A stretch of DNA of 5,851 nt from Candidatus Poribacteria bacterium (GCA_009842375.1 VYFM01000600.1:1-5851); one strand, 5' to 3'; positions 1 through 5,707 are shown, counted from the stretch's first letter. Numbers and translations: made by a program. The notes: generated from the letters alone by a model not told the origin.

Positions 1-342
1 GAGTAAAGTCCTTAGAACAATGATCCCGACTGCTAATCCACCTAATATAATGATAAGGCTGAGATTGATAATTAAGGCATAGCGAACGATCTGTTCCGTA
101 AATTCTGGTTGTTCCTTTGCCCAAGCACGTGCCAAGTTAAAGGTTAGGACAACACTAATCAGACTTAGCACCGCTGCCCCCATAAATGCCAAGAGAAGCC
201 CTTGAAAATCTACCATCATCATCGTATCGGCGATTGAACCGTATTGTGAATAATAACGGTAGATAATACCGAATAAGATGCCAACCAGTACCACAATAAA
301 TCCGATGTATACGATTAAGGCTTTTTTATAGGAACTTCTCAT
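1..342 (-). CDS. Partial multi-pass membrane protein of unknown function (N-terminal 114 residues)
   Basis: The minus strand is open without a stop from an ATG at 342-340 to the window edge, giving 114 residues of an N-terminal fragment. The C-terminus lies outside the window. The translation begins MRSSYKKALIVYIGFIVVLV and has three strongly hydrophobic segments, at about residues 8-28, 48-68 and 89-110. A polar, Tyr-rich loop (about 29-45) and a charged loop (about 72-88, with WAKEQPEF) separate them. An AAAGAGGG ribosome binding site lies about 11 bases upstream of the ATG (plus-strand 354-361), and a good sigma70-type promoter precedes it. By the positive-inside rule the basic N-terminus (RSSYKK) is probably cytoplasmic. 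I do not recognise the family. Short three-helix fragments are not diagnostic, so no function is offered. It diverges from the plus-strand gene cluster and is probably transcribed separately. Confidence 0.8.
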   Translation of the reverse strand, partial: MRSSYKKALIVYIGFIVVLVGILFGIIYRYYSQYGSIADTMMMVDFQGLLLAFMGAAVLSLISVVLTFNLARAWAKEQPEFTEQIVRYALIINLSLIIILGGLAVGIIVLRTLL

Positions 343-384
343 TTCTTGCTAAACCCTCTTTAGGACTACAAACTGCTTTTGATA

Positions 385-413
385 ATTGTAACACATTTGA
401 GATGTAATAGCAA
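385..413 (-). promoter_or_regulatory. Candidate sigma70-type promoter for the leftward membrane-protein gene
   Basis: Read on the minus strand, a TTGCTA box (408-413, 4/6 to TTGACA) is followed after exactly 17 bases by TACAAT (385-390, 5/6 to TATAAT). Transcription would start near 378 and leave a leader of about 35 bases before the ATG at 342. The leader includes the AAAGAGGG ribosome binding site. The promoter lies just to the left of the repeat-rich block, so it appears intact and outside the inserted material. The call rests on motif match and position only. Confidence 0.5.
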
Positions 414-417
414 AATA

Positions 418-462
418 TAGAGTTTATATCGTAGGTCGGAGTGAGCAAAGCGACCTCCGACA
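418..462 (+). repeat. 45-bp intergenic repeat, copy A
   Basis: This stretch begins TAGAGTTTAT and includes GTAGGTCGGAGTGAGCAAAG. It matches the reverse complement of 750-794, inside the MITE-like element, at 42 of 45 positions. The 32-bp core (431-462) is also present at 694-725 with more differences. The core is itself partly palindromic (GGTCGGAG against CTCCGAC at its two ends), so a single copy can form a short hairpin. It may be a solo remnant of a related element or an independent member of a dispersed intergenic repeat family. I recall similar GTAGGT-GAGTGAGC palindromes as common in some bacterial phyla, but that is memory and was not searched. Confidence 0.75.
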
Positions 463-466
463 CGTA

Positions 467-618
467 TTTTCTGAATCACGGACAACACAGAAAACACGGA
501 CAAACGCAGAGGGAAGAGGCGTTAGCCCCAGCGGGGCGAAAGGTATATACACATACACCTATACAACCACTAAAACCCTCTTCTCCACACAATCCGAGAA
601 ATCCGAGATTCTGACAAC
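467..618. repeat. Degenerate inverted-repeat intergenic element
   Basis: TCTGAATCACGGA at 470-482 is matched in inverted orientation by 602-614 (reverse complement TCAGAATCTCGGA, 11 of 13 identical). Inside these arms the left side repeats CACGGACAA twice (477-485 and 495-503) and reads into CGCAGAGGG. The right side repeats ATCCGAGA (592-599 and 601-608), and its reverse complement also reads towards AGAGGG. The stretch therefore resembles a decayed palindromic element about 150 bp long. Its centre carries a GCCCC-AGC-GGGGC hairpin (525-537). No target duplication or clean ends are visible, so the boundaries are approximate. A function such as a transcriptional boundary is possible but not supported by a T-run. 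Confidence 0.4.
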
Positions 619-634
619 ACACATACAATAACGG

Positions 635-838
635 CAGGGTTATTCAGTTTTAGGTTTTTCTTGCGTTATTTTCACAAAACAATATGATCTCTTGTAGGTT
701 GGAGTGAGTAAAACGATGTCCGACAGAATAATACATATAGAACGGGACATGTCGGACTTCGCTTTGCTCACTCCGACCTACGAGATAAACTCTAAGTAAC
801 AATCATCAACAAAAGATTCATAAAACTGAATAACCCTG
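635..838. mobile_element. MITE-like non-autonomous element with 18-bp TIRs and 9-bp target duplication
   Basis: A perfect 18-bp inverted repeat bounds the element: CAGGGTTATTCAGTTTTA at 635-652 and its reverse complement at 821-838. Immediately outside, CAATAACGG is present as an exact 9-bp direct repeat at 626-634 and 839-847, the signature of a transposition target duplication. Identity stops exactly at both edges of this repeat. The outermost bases also allow the inverted repeat to be read as 19 bp with a slightly shorter duplication. The 204-bp interior has no coding capacity; it is dominated by a second long inverted repeat (687-786). Ends beginning CAGGG with duplications of 8-10 bp are compatible with an ISAs1-type or IS4-type parent transposase. 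That assignment is inference, as no transposase is present here. The intact duplication suggests a fairly recent insertion. Confidence 0.85.
687..786. repeat. Internal palindrome of the MITE: repeat copies B and C in inverted orientation
   Basis: The 32-bp core repeat appears as copy B at 694-725 (plus) and copy C at 750-781 (minus), with four differences between them. Flanking ATCTC/GAGAT (687-691 and 782-786) extends the pairing. If transcribed, these arms form an imperfect stem of roughly 35 pairs closed by a 24-base loop (726-749), nested inside the terminal inverted repeats. Copy C is closer to the external copy A (42 of 45 over the extended unit) than to its partner B. One arm therefore appears to have drifted, or to have been replaced, since the palindrome formed. 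Confidence 0.75.
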
Positions 839-854
839 CAATAACGGAAAACGC

Positions 855-883
855 TTGATATAATCACAAAAAGGTGTTAAACT
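855..883 (+). promoter_or_regulatory. Candidate promoter for the plus-strand gene cluster
   Basis: TTGATA (855-860, 5/6 to TTGACA) is followed after 17 bases by TAAACT (878-883, 4/6 to TATAAT). This would put the start near 890 and leave a leader of about 34 bases before the ATG at 924. A perfect TATAAT also occurs at 859-864, overlapping the first box. Used as a -10, its -35 position (836-841, CTGCAA, 3/6) would fall on the MITE/target-duplication junction, which is a weak alternative. The region is AT-rich, so chance matches are likely. Confidence 0.35.
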
Positions 884-923
884 AAAATTCATAATACCGA
901 TTTGAAGACTAAGGAGTTTCCTC

Positions 924-1514
924 ATGGATGTAGCATACACATCGGCAATCGCTGAAGTAATCGAAAAATTAGAAACAGGTAATCCACTACCACCACTTGT
1001 TCCAAAGAACGCATGGAGTAATGAACTTACAGACGAACTCGTCGCCTCATCGCTTGAAGACCTATTTCAAGGACAATCACTAAAAGACAAAATATATGGG
1101 GACGCAATTATAAGCGGATTACTCCTATGGAACGACGCATTGAACGACTCGCACGACATCTCACAGAACCTGAGCAATAACACAGGTAGTTATTGGCACG
1201 GCATTATGCACCGTCGCGAACCAGATTACAGCAACGCAAAGTATTGGTTCGGTAGAGTCGGAACACATCCGATATTCCCGTTTCTCCGTGAACGGGCAAT
1301 ATCCATTGCCAAAGAGATACAAAATCCATCTGATGCACTAACACAAATTGCACAAACTATTGAAACACAAGAGCATTGGGACGCATATCAGTTTATCGAT
1401 TGGTGTCAAGAGGCAGAAAACGATTCCTCCTCAGATGTAACCCATTTCTTGCAACAGGTGCAAGCAGAAGAGATTAAATTGCTACTCGCGTATTCCTATC
1501 GCAACGCAATATGA
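924..1514 (+). CDS. Conserved soluble protein of unknown function with GSYWHGIMHRREPDY motif
   Basis: This gene encodes 196 residues from an ATG preceded by AAGGAG (911-916) at a 7-base spacing. There is no signal peptide or membrane segment, so the product is probably cytoplasmic. The central part is the most distinctive: residues 88-118 read GSYWHGIMHRREPDY, then N-A-K-Y-W-F and G-T-H-P. They are dense in His, Arg, Trp and Tyr, and look like a conserved binding or catalytic surface. Residues 60-75 (DAIISGLLLWNDALND) resemble a helix with the pattern of the same family. I recall conserved hypothetical proteins with this HRREPD...YWFRRVG motif in several environmental phyla, none with an established function. 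In those, as I remember, the Gly at 110 is usually Arg; this is uncertain. It sits 37 bp upstream of the redoxin lipoprotein gene and is probably cotranscribed, but it is the only complete gene of the set without an export signal. Confidence 0.85.
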   Translation: MDVAYTSAIAEVIEKLETGNPLPPLVPKNAWSNELTDELVASSLEDLFQGQSLKDKIYGDAIISGLLLWNDALNDSHDISQNLSNNTGSYWHGIMHRREPDYSNAKYWFGRVGTHPIFPFLRERAISIAKEIQNPSDALTQIAQTIETQEHWDAYQFIDWCQEAENDSSSDVTHFLQQVQAEEIKLLLAYSYRNAI

Positions 1515-1551
1515 AATAATTTGTATCTAAAAAAAGATAAGGAGTGAGTTG

Positions 1552-2547
1552 ATGATTACAAACGATATAATATCCAGAAACAACGGTTGGTGTTACCTTC
1601 TAACCGTTCTCACAAGTCTACTGATGTTAGCTTCCTGTGTTCCAACTACCTCGAACACCACAGGGTCATCAGTGCGTCCAACCGATGCTTATGACGAGAT
1701 TGTAAAACTTGCAACGAAAGTCGAAACTACTGCTGATTCAATTGATGCTGAGTTGCTAATTGAGAAGTCAAAGGGATTTATTGATGAAAACTCAAAATAT
1801 AAAGATGTAGACGAGGTCTACTATATTTTGGGGACTACTTTAGTACAGTTTGATCGTGCCGAAGAAGCAATTGAGGTAATTGACGAACTAATCCGGTATT
1901 ATCCGCTTGCACCTTCAATCGGAAAAGGGAAATTAACATTAGGGTTAGCTTACGACAAAACCAATCAGCATGATAAAGCAGATGCCATATACTATGATTT
2001 AGTAAATAACTCAAAGTCAAGTGATAGACAGTATGCCGCGACCGCACAGAAATTGTTGGACACAAATAGAGCAGACCGTCAAGGTGCATTAGAAGGTTTA
2101 GCTGATAGTAGCAGTCCAAGTAATTTCATCGGTCAAACGGCTATGGATTTTCAGGTGAAGGATTTAAATGGTCAACCACTATCGTTAGAACAATATCGAG
2201 GTAAGGTTGTACTTCTCGATTTCTGGGCAACGTGGTGTCCTCCATGCATAGCAGAGATGCCGAATGTTAAAGCAACTTATGCAAAATACAAAAATCGGAA
2301 CTTTGAGATTATCGGTATCAGTTTAGACCGCGGAAAAGCACCTTTGGAAAATTATATTGAAAAAGAAGGAATCAGATGGCCCCAATATTACGATAGCACT
2401 CGTCAGGTTTCCAATATGTATCAGGTCCGTGCTATTCCATCAACTTTTCTGATAGATGGTGACGGAGTTATCCGTAAAACGAATCTCCGAGGAAGTGCAC
2501 TTGAATCCGCTGTCGCTCAACTTGTGCAGGAAAATATGGCACGTTAG
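1552..2547 (+). CDS. TPR-containing TlpA/ResA-like thiol-disulfide redoxin lipoprotein (CPPC)
   Basis: This gene encodes 331 residues. The ATG at 1552 lies 7 bases after AAGGAG (1539-1544), so I prefer it to the TTG at 1549, only 4 bases away. Residues 16-29 form a hydrophobic stretch ending LMLASC, a lipobox with Cys29 as the lipidated residue. Residue +2 is Val, so no inner-membrane Asp retention signal is seen. Residues about 85-154 contain two TPR-like helical hairpins (DVDEVYYILGTTLVQF..., then LTLGLAYDKTNQHDKADAIY). Residues about 191-331 are a TlpA/ResA/AhpC-TSA-type redoxin: GKVVLLDFWATW, active site C229-P-P-C232, IIGISLD, and cis-proline P296 in AIPS. Family members reduce or exchange disulfides outside the cytoplasm, for example in cytochrome c maturation; the partner here is unknown. 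It is a close paralogue of the next gene's N-terminal half. Membrane tethering and CPPC distinguish it from that gene (signal-peptidase I-type export, CGPC). Confidence 0.92.
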   Translation: MITNDIISRNNGWCYLLTVLTSLLMLASCVPTTSNTTGSSVRPTDAYDEIVKLATKVETTADSIDAELLIEKSKGFIDENSKYKDVDEVYYILGTTLVQFDRAEEAIEVIDELIRYYPLAPSIGKGKLTLGLAYDKTNQHDKADAIYYDLVNNSKSSDRQYAATAQKLLDTNRADRQGALEGLADSSSPSNFIGQTAMDFQVKDLNGQPLSLEQYRGKVVLLDFWATWCPPCIAEMPNVKATYAKYKNRNFEIIGISLDRGKAPLENYIEKEGIRWPQYYDSTRQVSNMYQVRAIPSTFLIDGDGVIRKTNLRGSALESAVAQLVQENMAR

Positions 2548-2563
2548 AATCAACAATATCAAT

Positions 2564-2585
2564 GGGCGGGTTAAGGGATCCGCCC
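2564..2585. repeat. GC-rich hairpin between the two redoxin genes
   Basis: GGGCGG (2564-2569) pairs perfectly with CCGCCC (2580-2585) across a 10-base loop, in an otherwise AT-rich 85-bp gap. No T-run follows (the sequence continues TACAACC), so it is not a good intrinsic terminator. It could be a short dispersed palindromic repeat, or an mRNA hairpin that tunes relative expression or stability of the two cistrons. Which of these holds is not determinable here. Confidence 0.5.
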
Positions 2586-2632
2586 TACAACCAACCATTT
2601 ACTTACGTTCCATCACACGAAAGGAGGAAACT

Positions 2633-4921
2633 ATGTTCATCCAAAATAAAACACATTTCTCTATTCACAGTATAGGTATTCTCACACTTATTGTGTTAAT
2701 CGGTTTTTCTACATATCTCGCTGCTGAAGAAACAACTCCAAATCTAAGTCCAGCAGAAATTGGATCCAAATACCAAGAAATCAAAGCTATTTATAAAAAA
2801 ATAACCAACCAGACCACACAAGAAAGATTAGAACAGTTAGTCGAAATGTCGTCCGAATTTGTCACATCATTTCCTGAATACAAACGTGTGGACGAAATAT
2901 ATTACTATCTTGGCAACACATTAGTCCGATTAAAGCGCGTAGAAGAGGGAATTACAGTTTTTGAAAAACTTATGGATGAACTTCCTAATGCACGTTATGT
3001 TCAACCAAGCATGTTGGAATTAGGTATGGCTTACGACAGCCTTAACCAACACGATAAAGCAGACGAAGTCTATACTAAACTGATAGAACACCCAAAATTC
3101 GGTGAAAAATCGTACGCGAAATTTGCTAAAAAGATTATTGAACAGGATAAATCTGAACGGAAAGGAATAATATCCAATCGTGCCGCAGCAAGTACCCCCA
3201 GACCGAGTGAGTGGGTCGGTAAACCTGCTCCAGAATTTCAGGTAAAAGACCTGAAAGGTGAAGAACTTACTTTGGAGAAATATCGTGGACAGGTTGTGCT
3301 ACTTGATTTCTGGGCAACATGGTGTGGTCCTTGCATTAATGAATTGCCGAATGTTAAGAGAACTTATGAAGAATACAAAGATCAGAAATTCCAAATTATT
3401 GGGATTAGTCTGGACAGGTCTCAACAACCACTTGAAGCATTTGTTGAGAAAGAAGAACTTGGATGGGTTCACCACTGGGATCAAGGTGGAAAGATAGCGA
3501 ATCAATACGGGGTTACCGGAATTCCATCTATGTTTCTACTTGACGGTGAAGGTATAATTCGTAAGACAAATCTACGCGGACGTGCCCTGGAGACCTCCGT
3601 TGCTGAATTGGTAAAGGAAAATCTTACGAAACCGGCAAAGTCTCCTGCAGAAACTAATAAACCTGAATCCAATGCTAAACCAAAATCCATTCCTGCAACA
3701 AAACTCATTAAACCGAAACCTACACAACAAAATGAAGCACCTTCACTGATTGCTAAAAAAGTAAGTGATTGGATTGGAAAACCTGCACCTGATTTTAAGG
3801 GGACAGATGTGAAGGGAGATGAACTCTCTCTGAAAGATTATCGTGGACAGGTTGTGCTGCTCGATTTCTGGGCAACATGGTGTGGTCCTTGTATCAAAGA
3901 GATGCCGAAACTTAAGAAAACTTATGAAATATACAAAGATCAAAATTTTCAGATAATCGGAATTAGCCTTGATAGGTCAAAACCGCCACTTGAGGCATAT
4001 ATTGAGAAAGAGGCACTGGCATGGGAACACTATTGGGATCAAGATCGGAAAGTGAGAACCCAATACGGTGTCACGGCAATCCCAACGGCATTTTTGATTG
4101 ATGGTGAAGGAATAATCCGAAAAGCAAGCCTTGGTGGTTTTGATGTTGAATCTGCAGTCGCTGAATTAGTGAAGGAAAATCAAGAAAAAACTGATAATCC
4201 TTCACCGACAAAAACATCTGAAATAGTGCAAAATACAGAACTGACAATCAAAGAGATAATTGACGCAGCTGTTGAAGCACACGGTGGACTTGAAAAACTA
4301 CAATCTGTAAAAAATATTGTGATAGAATCACAGAGTTTTGAATACCTTCCCAATGGCACCGTACAAGATGAGGGACGGAGTAAAACATATTATTTTCCTG
4401 ATAAATTCCGCTCCGATTGGGACACAAATAGCGGCAACGATAGTATAATCTATGATGGTGATTCCTTGTTTCAGTTAACAAACGGAAAGAATAACGAAAT
4501 ACCAGTTGACAAGGTTATGTCTACTATTCTTTTCTTCAGAGATAGTCTTTTCCGTGAACCGATCTGGCTTTTAACAAATCTTGCGCAAAACACTATTCCA
4601 GCTGAATATGCAGGCACAGCAGAAATAAAAGATGATACAGCATCTATTCTTTTAATTACGCAGCCTTCTGGAAGAAAACTAAAAGCCTTCTTTAGTGAAA
4701 AGACCCACCTTTTAGTCAAATATATTCATTATTATGAAATTGCAGAAGATAATGAAACAGTAGAAGTCTCTTTGGATGAATATCGTGATGTTGATGGTAT
4801 CAAGATAGCACATCACCGCACCACAAAGAACGGTGAAGTTCGCCAAGTTTTGATTACTGACATAAAACTGAATGCTGATATTGACGAAGCACTGTTCCGT
4901 CCTAACGAATCAGACGAGTAA
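2633..4921 (+). CDS. Secreted TPR / tandem-redoxin / LolA-like fusion protein (two CGPC sites)
   Basis: This gene encodes 762 residues. The frame is open upstream to 2456, but that stretch overlaps the preceding gene. The ATG at 2633 has AAGGAGG (2621-2627) 5 bases before it and opens a clear signal peptide (hydrophobic residues 13-29, likely cleavage near A31), so I choose it. Order of parts: TPR-like hairpins at about 84-153; redoxin 1 at about 192-330, with C231-G-P-C234 and cis-P298; a Lys/Pro/Ser linker at about 331-377; redoxin 2 at about 378-516, with C417-G-P-C420 and cis-P484; and a C-terminal domain at about 538-762. The C-terminal domain begins with AVEAHGGLEKLQSVKNI and ends DIDEALFRP. 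This pattern resembles LolA/MucB-fold lipoprotein-carrier-like domains that I recall at the ends of some secreted peptidases, with moderate certainty. Both redoxins keep complete active sites. The protein is probably a soluble periplasmic thiol oxidoreductase. The C-terminal domain may bind a hydrophobic ligand or partner. Confidence 0.93.
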   Translation: MFIQNKTHFSIHSIGILTLIVLIGFSTYLAAEETTPNLSPAEIGSKYQEIKAIYKKITNQTTQERLEQLVEMSSEFVTSFPEYKRVDEIYYYLGNTLVRLKRVEEGITVFEKLMDELPNARYVQPSMLELGMAYDSLNQHDKADEVYTKLIEHPKFGEKSYAKFAKKIIEQDKSERKGIISNRAAASTPRPSEWVGKPAPEFQVKDLKGEELTLEKYRGQVVLLDFWATWCGPCINELPNVKRTYEEYKDQKFQIIGISLDRSQQPLEAFVEKEELGWVHHWDQGGKIANQYGVTGIPSMFLLDGEGIIRKTNLRGRALETSVAELVKENLTKPAKSPAETNKPESNAKPKSIPATKLIKPKPTQQNEAPSLIAKKVSDWIGKPAPDFKGTDVKGDELSLKDYRGQVVLLDFWATWCGPCIKEMPKLKKTYEIYKDQNFQIIGISLDRSKPPLEAYIEKEALAWEHYWDQDRKVRTQYGVTAIPTAFLIDGEGIIRKASLGGFDVESAVAELVKENQEKTDNPSPTKTSEIVQNTELTIKEIIDAAVEAHGGLEKLQSVKNIVIESQSFEYLPNGTVQDEGRSKTYYFPDKFRSDWDTNSGNDSIIYDGDSLFQLTNGKNNEIPVDKVMSTILFFRDSLFREPIWLLTNLAQNTIPAEYAGTAEIKDDTASILLITQPSGRKLKAFFSEKTHLLVKYIHYYEIAEDNETVEVSLDEYRDVDGIKIAHHRTTKNGEVRQVLITDIKLNADIDEALFRPNESDE
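3281..3336 (+). repeat. Near-identical 56-bp active-site repeat within the fusion gene (partner 3839-3894)
   Basis: The DNA encoding YRGQVVLLDFWATWCGPC recurs exactly 558 bp (186 codons) downstream at 3839-3894 with only three differences, all synonymous (CTA/CTG, CTT/CTC, TGC/TGT). Sequence on either side of the two copies is much more diverged, for example the 45 bases before each. The equivalent stretch of the upstream paralogue, starting at 2193, differs at many more codons. This marks the two redoxin modules as an internal duplication with an unusually homogeneous core. Confidence 0.85.
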
Positions 4922-4945
4922 CTAAACAAAAGGAGATAAGAAGAA

Positions 4946-5707
4946 ATGTTCCGATTCAGTATCTTATTCCTGTTAGTTGTCTGTATGAGTATGTATGTTG
5001 TTATCGTATATGCACAAGAGGATGTCGTTGGTGGTGCAACGATTAAAGGGGAAGTTATTGATACCTCCCCTGAACAGAATCCGATTGAAGGAGTCACCGT
5101 TACAATTGTTAATTCGGCTACCGGTAAAGAATATACCGTCAAAACGGATAAAGACGGTGCTTATGAAAAGAAAGGATTACCTGCTGGTCGATATATGGTT
5201 AGTGTTTCAAAACCAGGCTATGGAGACCGAGTCGGCAGACCAAAGGTCGTTGCAGTAGGTGGTGAAATCTTTGACAGAATCAAGATGAGGAAAAAGGTTG
5301 TTGCTGCACCAGAGAATAAGGTTGATGCCGCACAAGAGGATGTCGTTGGTGGTGCGACGATTAAAGGTCAAGTTATTGATGTATCTCCACAACAGAGACC
5401 GATTGCAGGAGTTACCGTCAAAATTGTTAATATGGCTACAGAAAAAGAACATACCGTCACGACGGATAAAGACGGTGCTTATGAAAAGAAAGGGTTGCCT
5501 GCTGGTCGCTATATGATTAGTATTTCAAAACCAGGCTATGGAGATCGAGTCAGAGAAAAGGTTGTTCCAGCACGGGGTGAAATCTTTGATAGAATAAAAA
5601 TGAGAAAGCAGGAGAATATTTTCACCTTTCTATGGGATATATTTGGGTATGTGTTTCTTTCGCTTTTCATTTTATTTATTCTCTTTTTTAGTGGTGCAGA
5701 ATTGTAG
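4946..5707 (+). CDS. Exported protein with two carboxypeptidase-regulatory-like beta domains and C-terminal membrane helix
   Basis: This gene encodes 253 residues from an ATG with AAGGAG (4930-4935) 10 bases upstream, 24 bp after the preceding stop. Residues 4-22 are a signal peptide with probable cleavage VYA-QED after A23. Two repeats follow with a 106-residue offset (24-129 and 130-222). Each contains GATIKG-VID, P-I-GVTV-IVN-AT, T-KDGAYEKKGLPAGRYM and SKPGYGDRV. This is the pattern of the CarboxypepD_reg / transthyretin-like beta-sandwich family, which usually serves as a binding, stability or surface-adhesion module rather than an enzyme. No catalytic residues are apparent. Residues about 225-249 form a very hydrophobic helix, and the protein ends four residues later (GAEL), so it is likely tail-anchored after export. 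The second unit has one codon fewer than the first near RVREK. The substrate or partner is unknown. Confidence 0.9.
   Translation: MFRFSILFLLVVCMSMYVVIVYAQEDVVGGATIKGEVIDTSPEQNPIEGVTVTIVNSATGKEYTVKTDKDGAYEKKGLPAGRYMVSVSKPGYGDRVGRPKVVAVGGEIFDRIKMRKKVVAAPENKVDAAQEDVVGGATIKGQVIDVSPQQRPIAGVTVKIVNMATEKEHTVTTDKDGAYEKKGLPAGRYMISISKPGYGDRVREKVVPARGEIFDRIKMRKQENIFTFLWDIFGYVFLSLFILFILFFSGAEL
5012..5608 (+). repeat. Tandem duplication of the beta-domain unit (318-bp period)
   Basis: Unit 1 starts at 5012 and unit 2 at 5330, both with GCACAAGAGGATGTCGTTGG. The first 38 bases differ at one position. A second long block (5144 onward against 5462 onward, about 90 bases) differs at about six, mostly third-codon, positions. 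Other parts are less similar, and unit 2 lacks one codon near 5550. The unit begins at the DNA encoding the signal-peptidase junction (A-QED), so the whole mature domain was duplicated. Confidence 0.9.

Larger units (their letters stand above)
343..923. other. Repeat-rich divergent intergenic region (581 bp)
   Basis: No convincing gene was found here. From left to right it holds the promoter and leader of the minus-strand gene (343-413), a 45-bp repeat unit (418-462), and a degenerate inverted-repeat stretch with a GC-rich mini-hairpin (about 467-618). These are followed by a target duplication and a MITE-like element (626-847), then the candidate promoter and ribosome binding site of the first plus-strand gene (855-916). 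Most of the length is therefore explained by repeat-derived sequence rather than regulatory DNA. No tRNA, rRNA or CRISPR-like spacing was seen. Confidence 0.75.

Noticed and set aside
525..537. GCCCC-AGC-GGGGC hairpin as an intrinsic terminator for the leftward or rightward genes
   Set aside because: It has no adjacent T-run on either strand and both flanking genes point away from it. It is better read as the centre of a repeat.
418..794. CRISPR array, because similar repeats of about 32 bp recur
   Set aside because: There are only three copies, irregularly spaced (over 230 and 24 bases) and in mixed orientation, with sequence divergence. This fits palindromic repeats and a MITE, not an array.
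1549..1551. TTG start for the lipoprotein gene, one codon before the ATG
   Set aside because: Its spacing to AAGGAG is only 4 bases, whereas the adjacent ATG at 1552 has 7. The difference is a single residue.
2456..2632. Upstream 59-codon extension of the large fusion gene, overlapping the end of the lipoprotein gene
   Set aside because: It has no ribosome binding site, would bury the signal peptide, and crosses another gene's coding sequence. The ATG at 2633 has AAGGAGG at a proper spacing and a signal peptide directly after it.
4813..5142. Minus-strand open frames of 66-109 codons opposite the fusion and beta-domain genes
   Set aside because: They lie antisense to well-supported genes with domains and signal peptides, lack ribosome binding sites and recognisable domains, and reflect codon bias of the plus strand.
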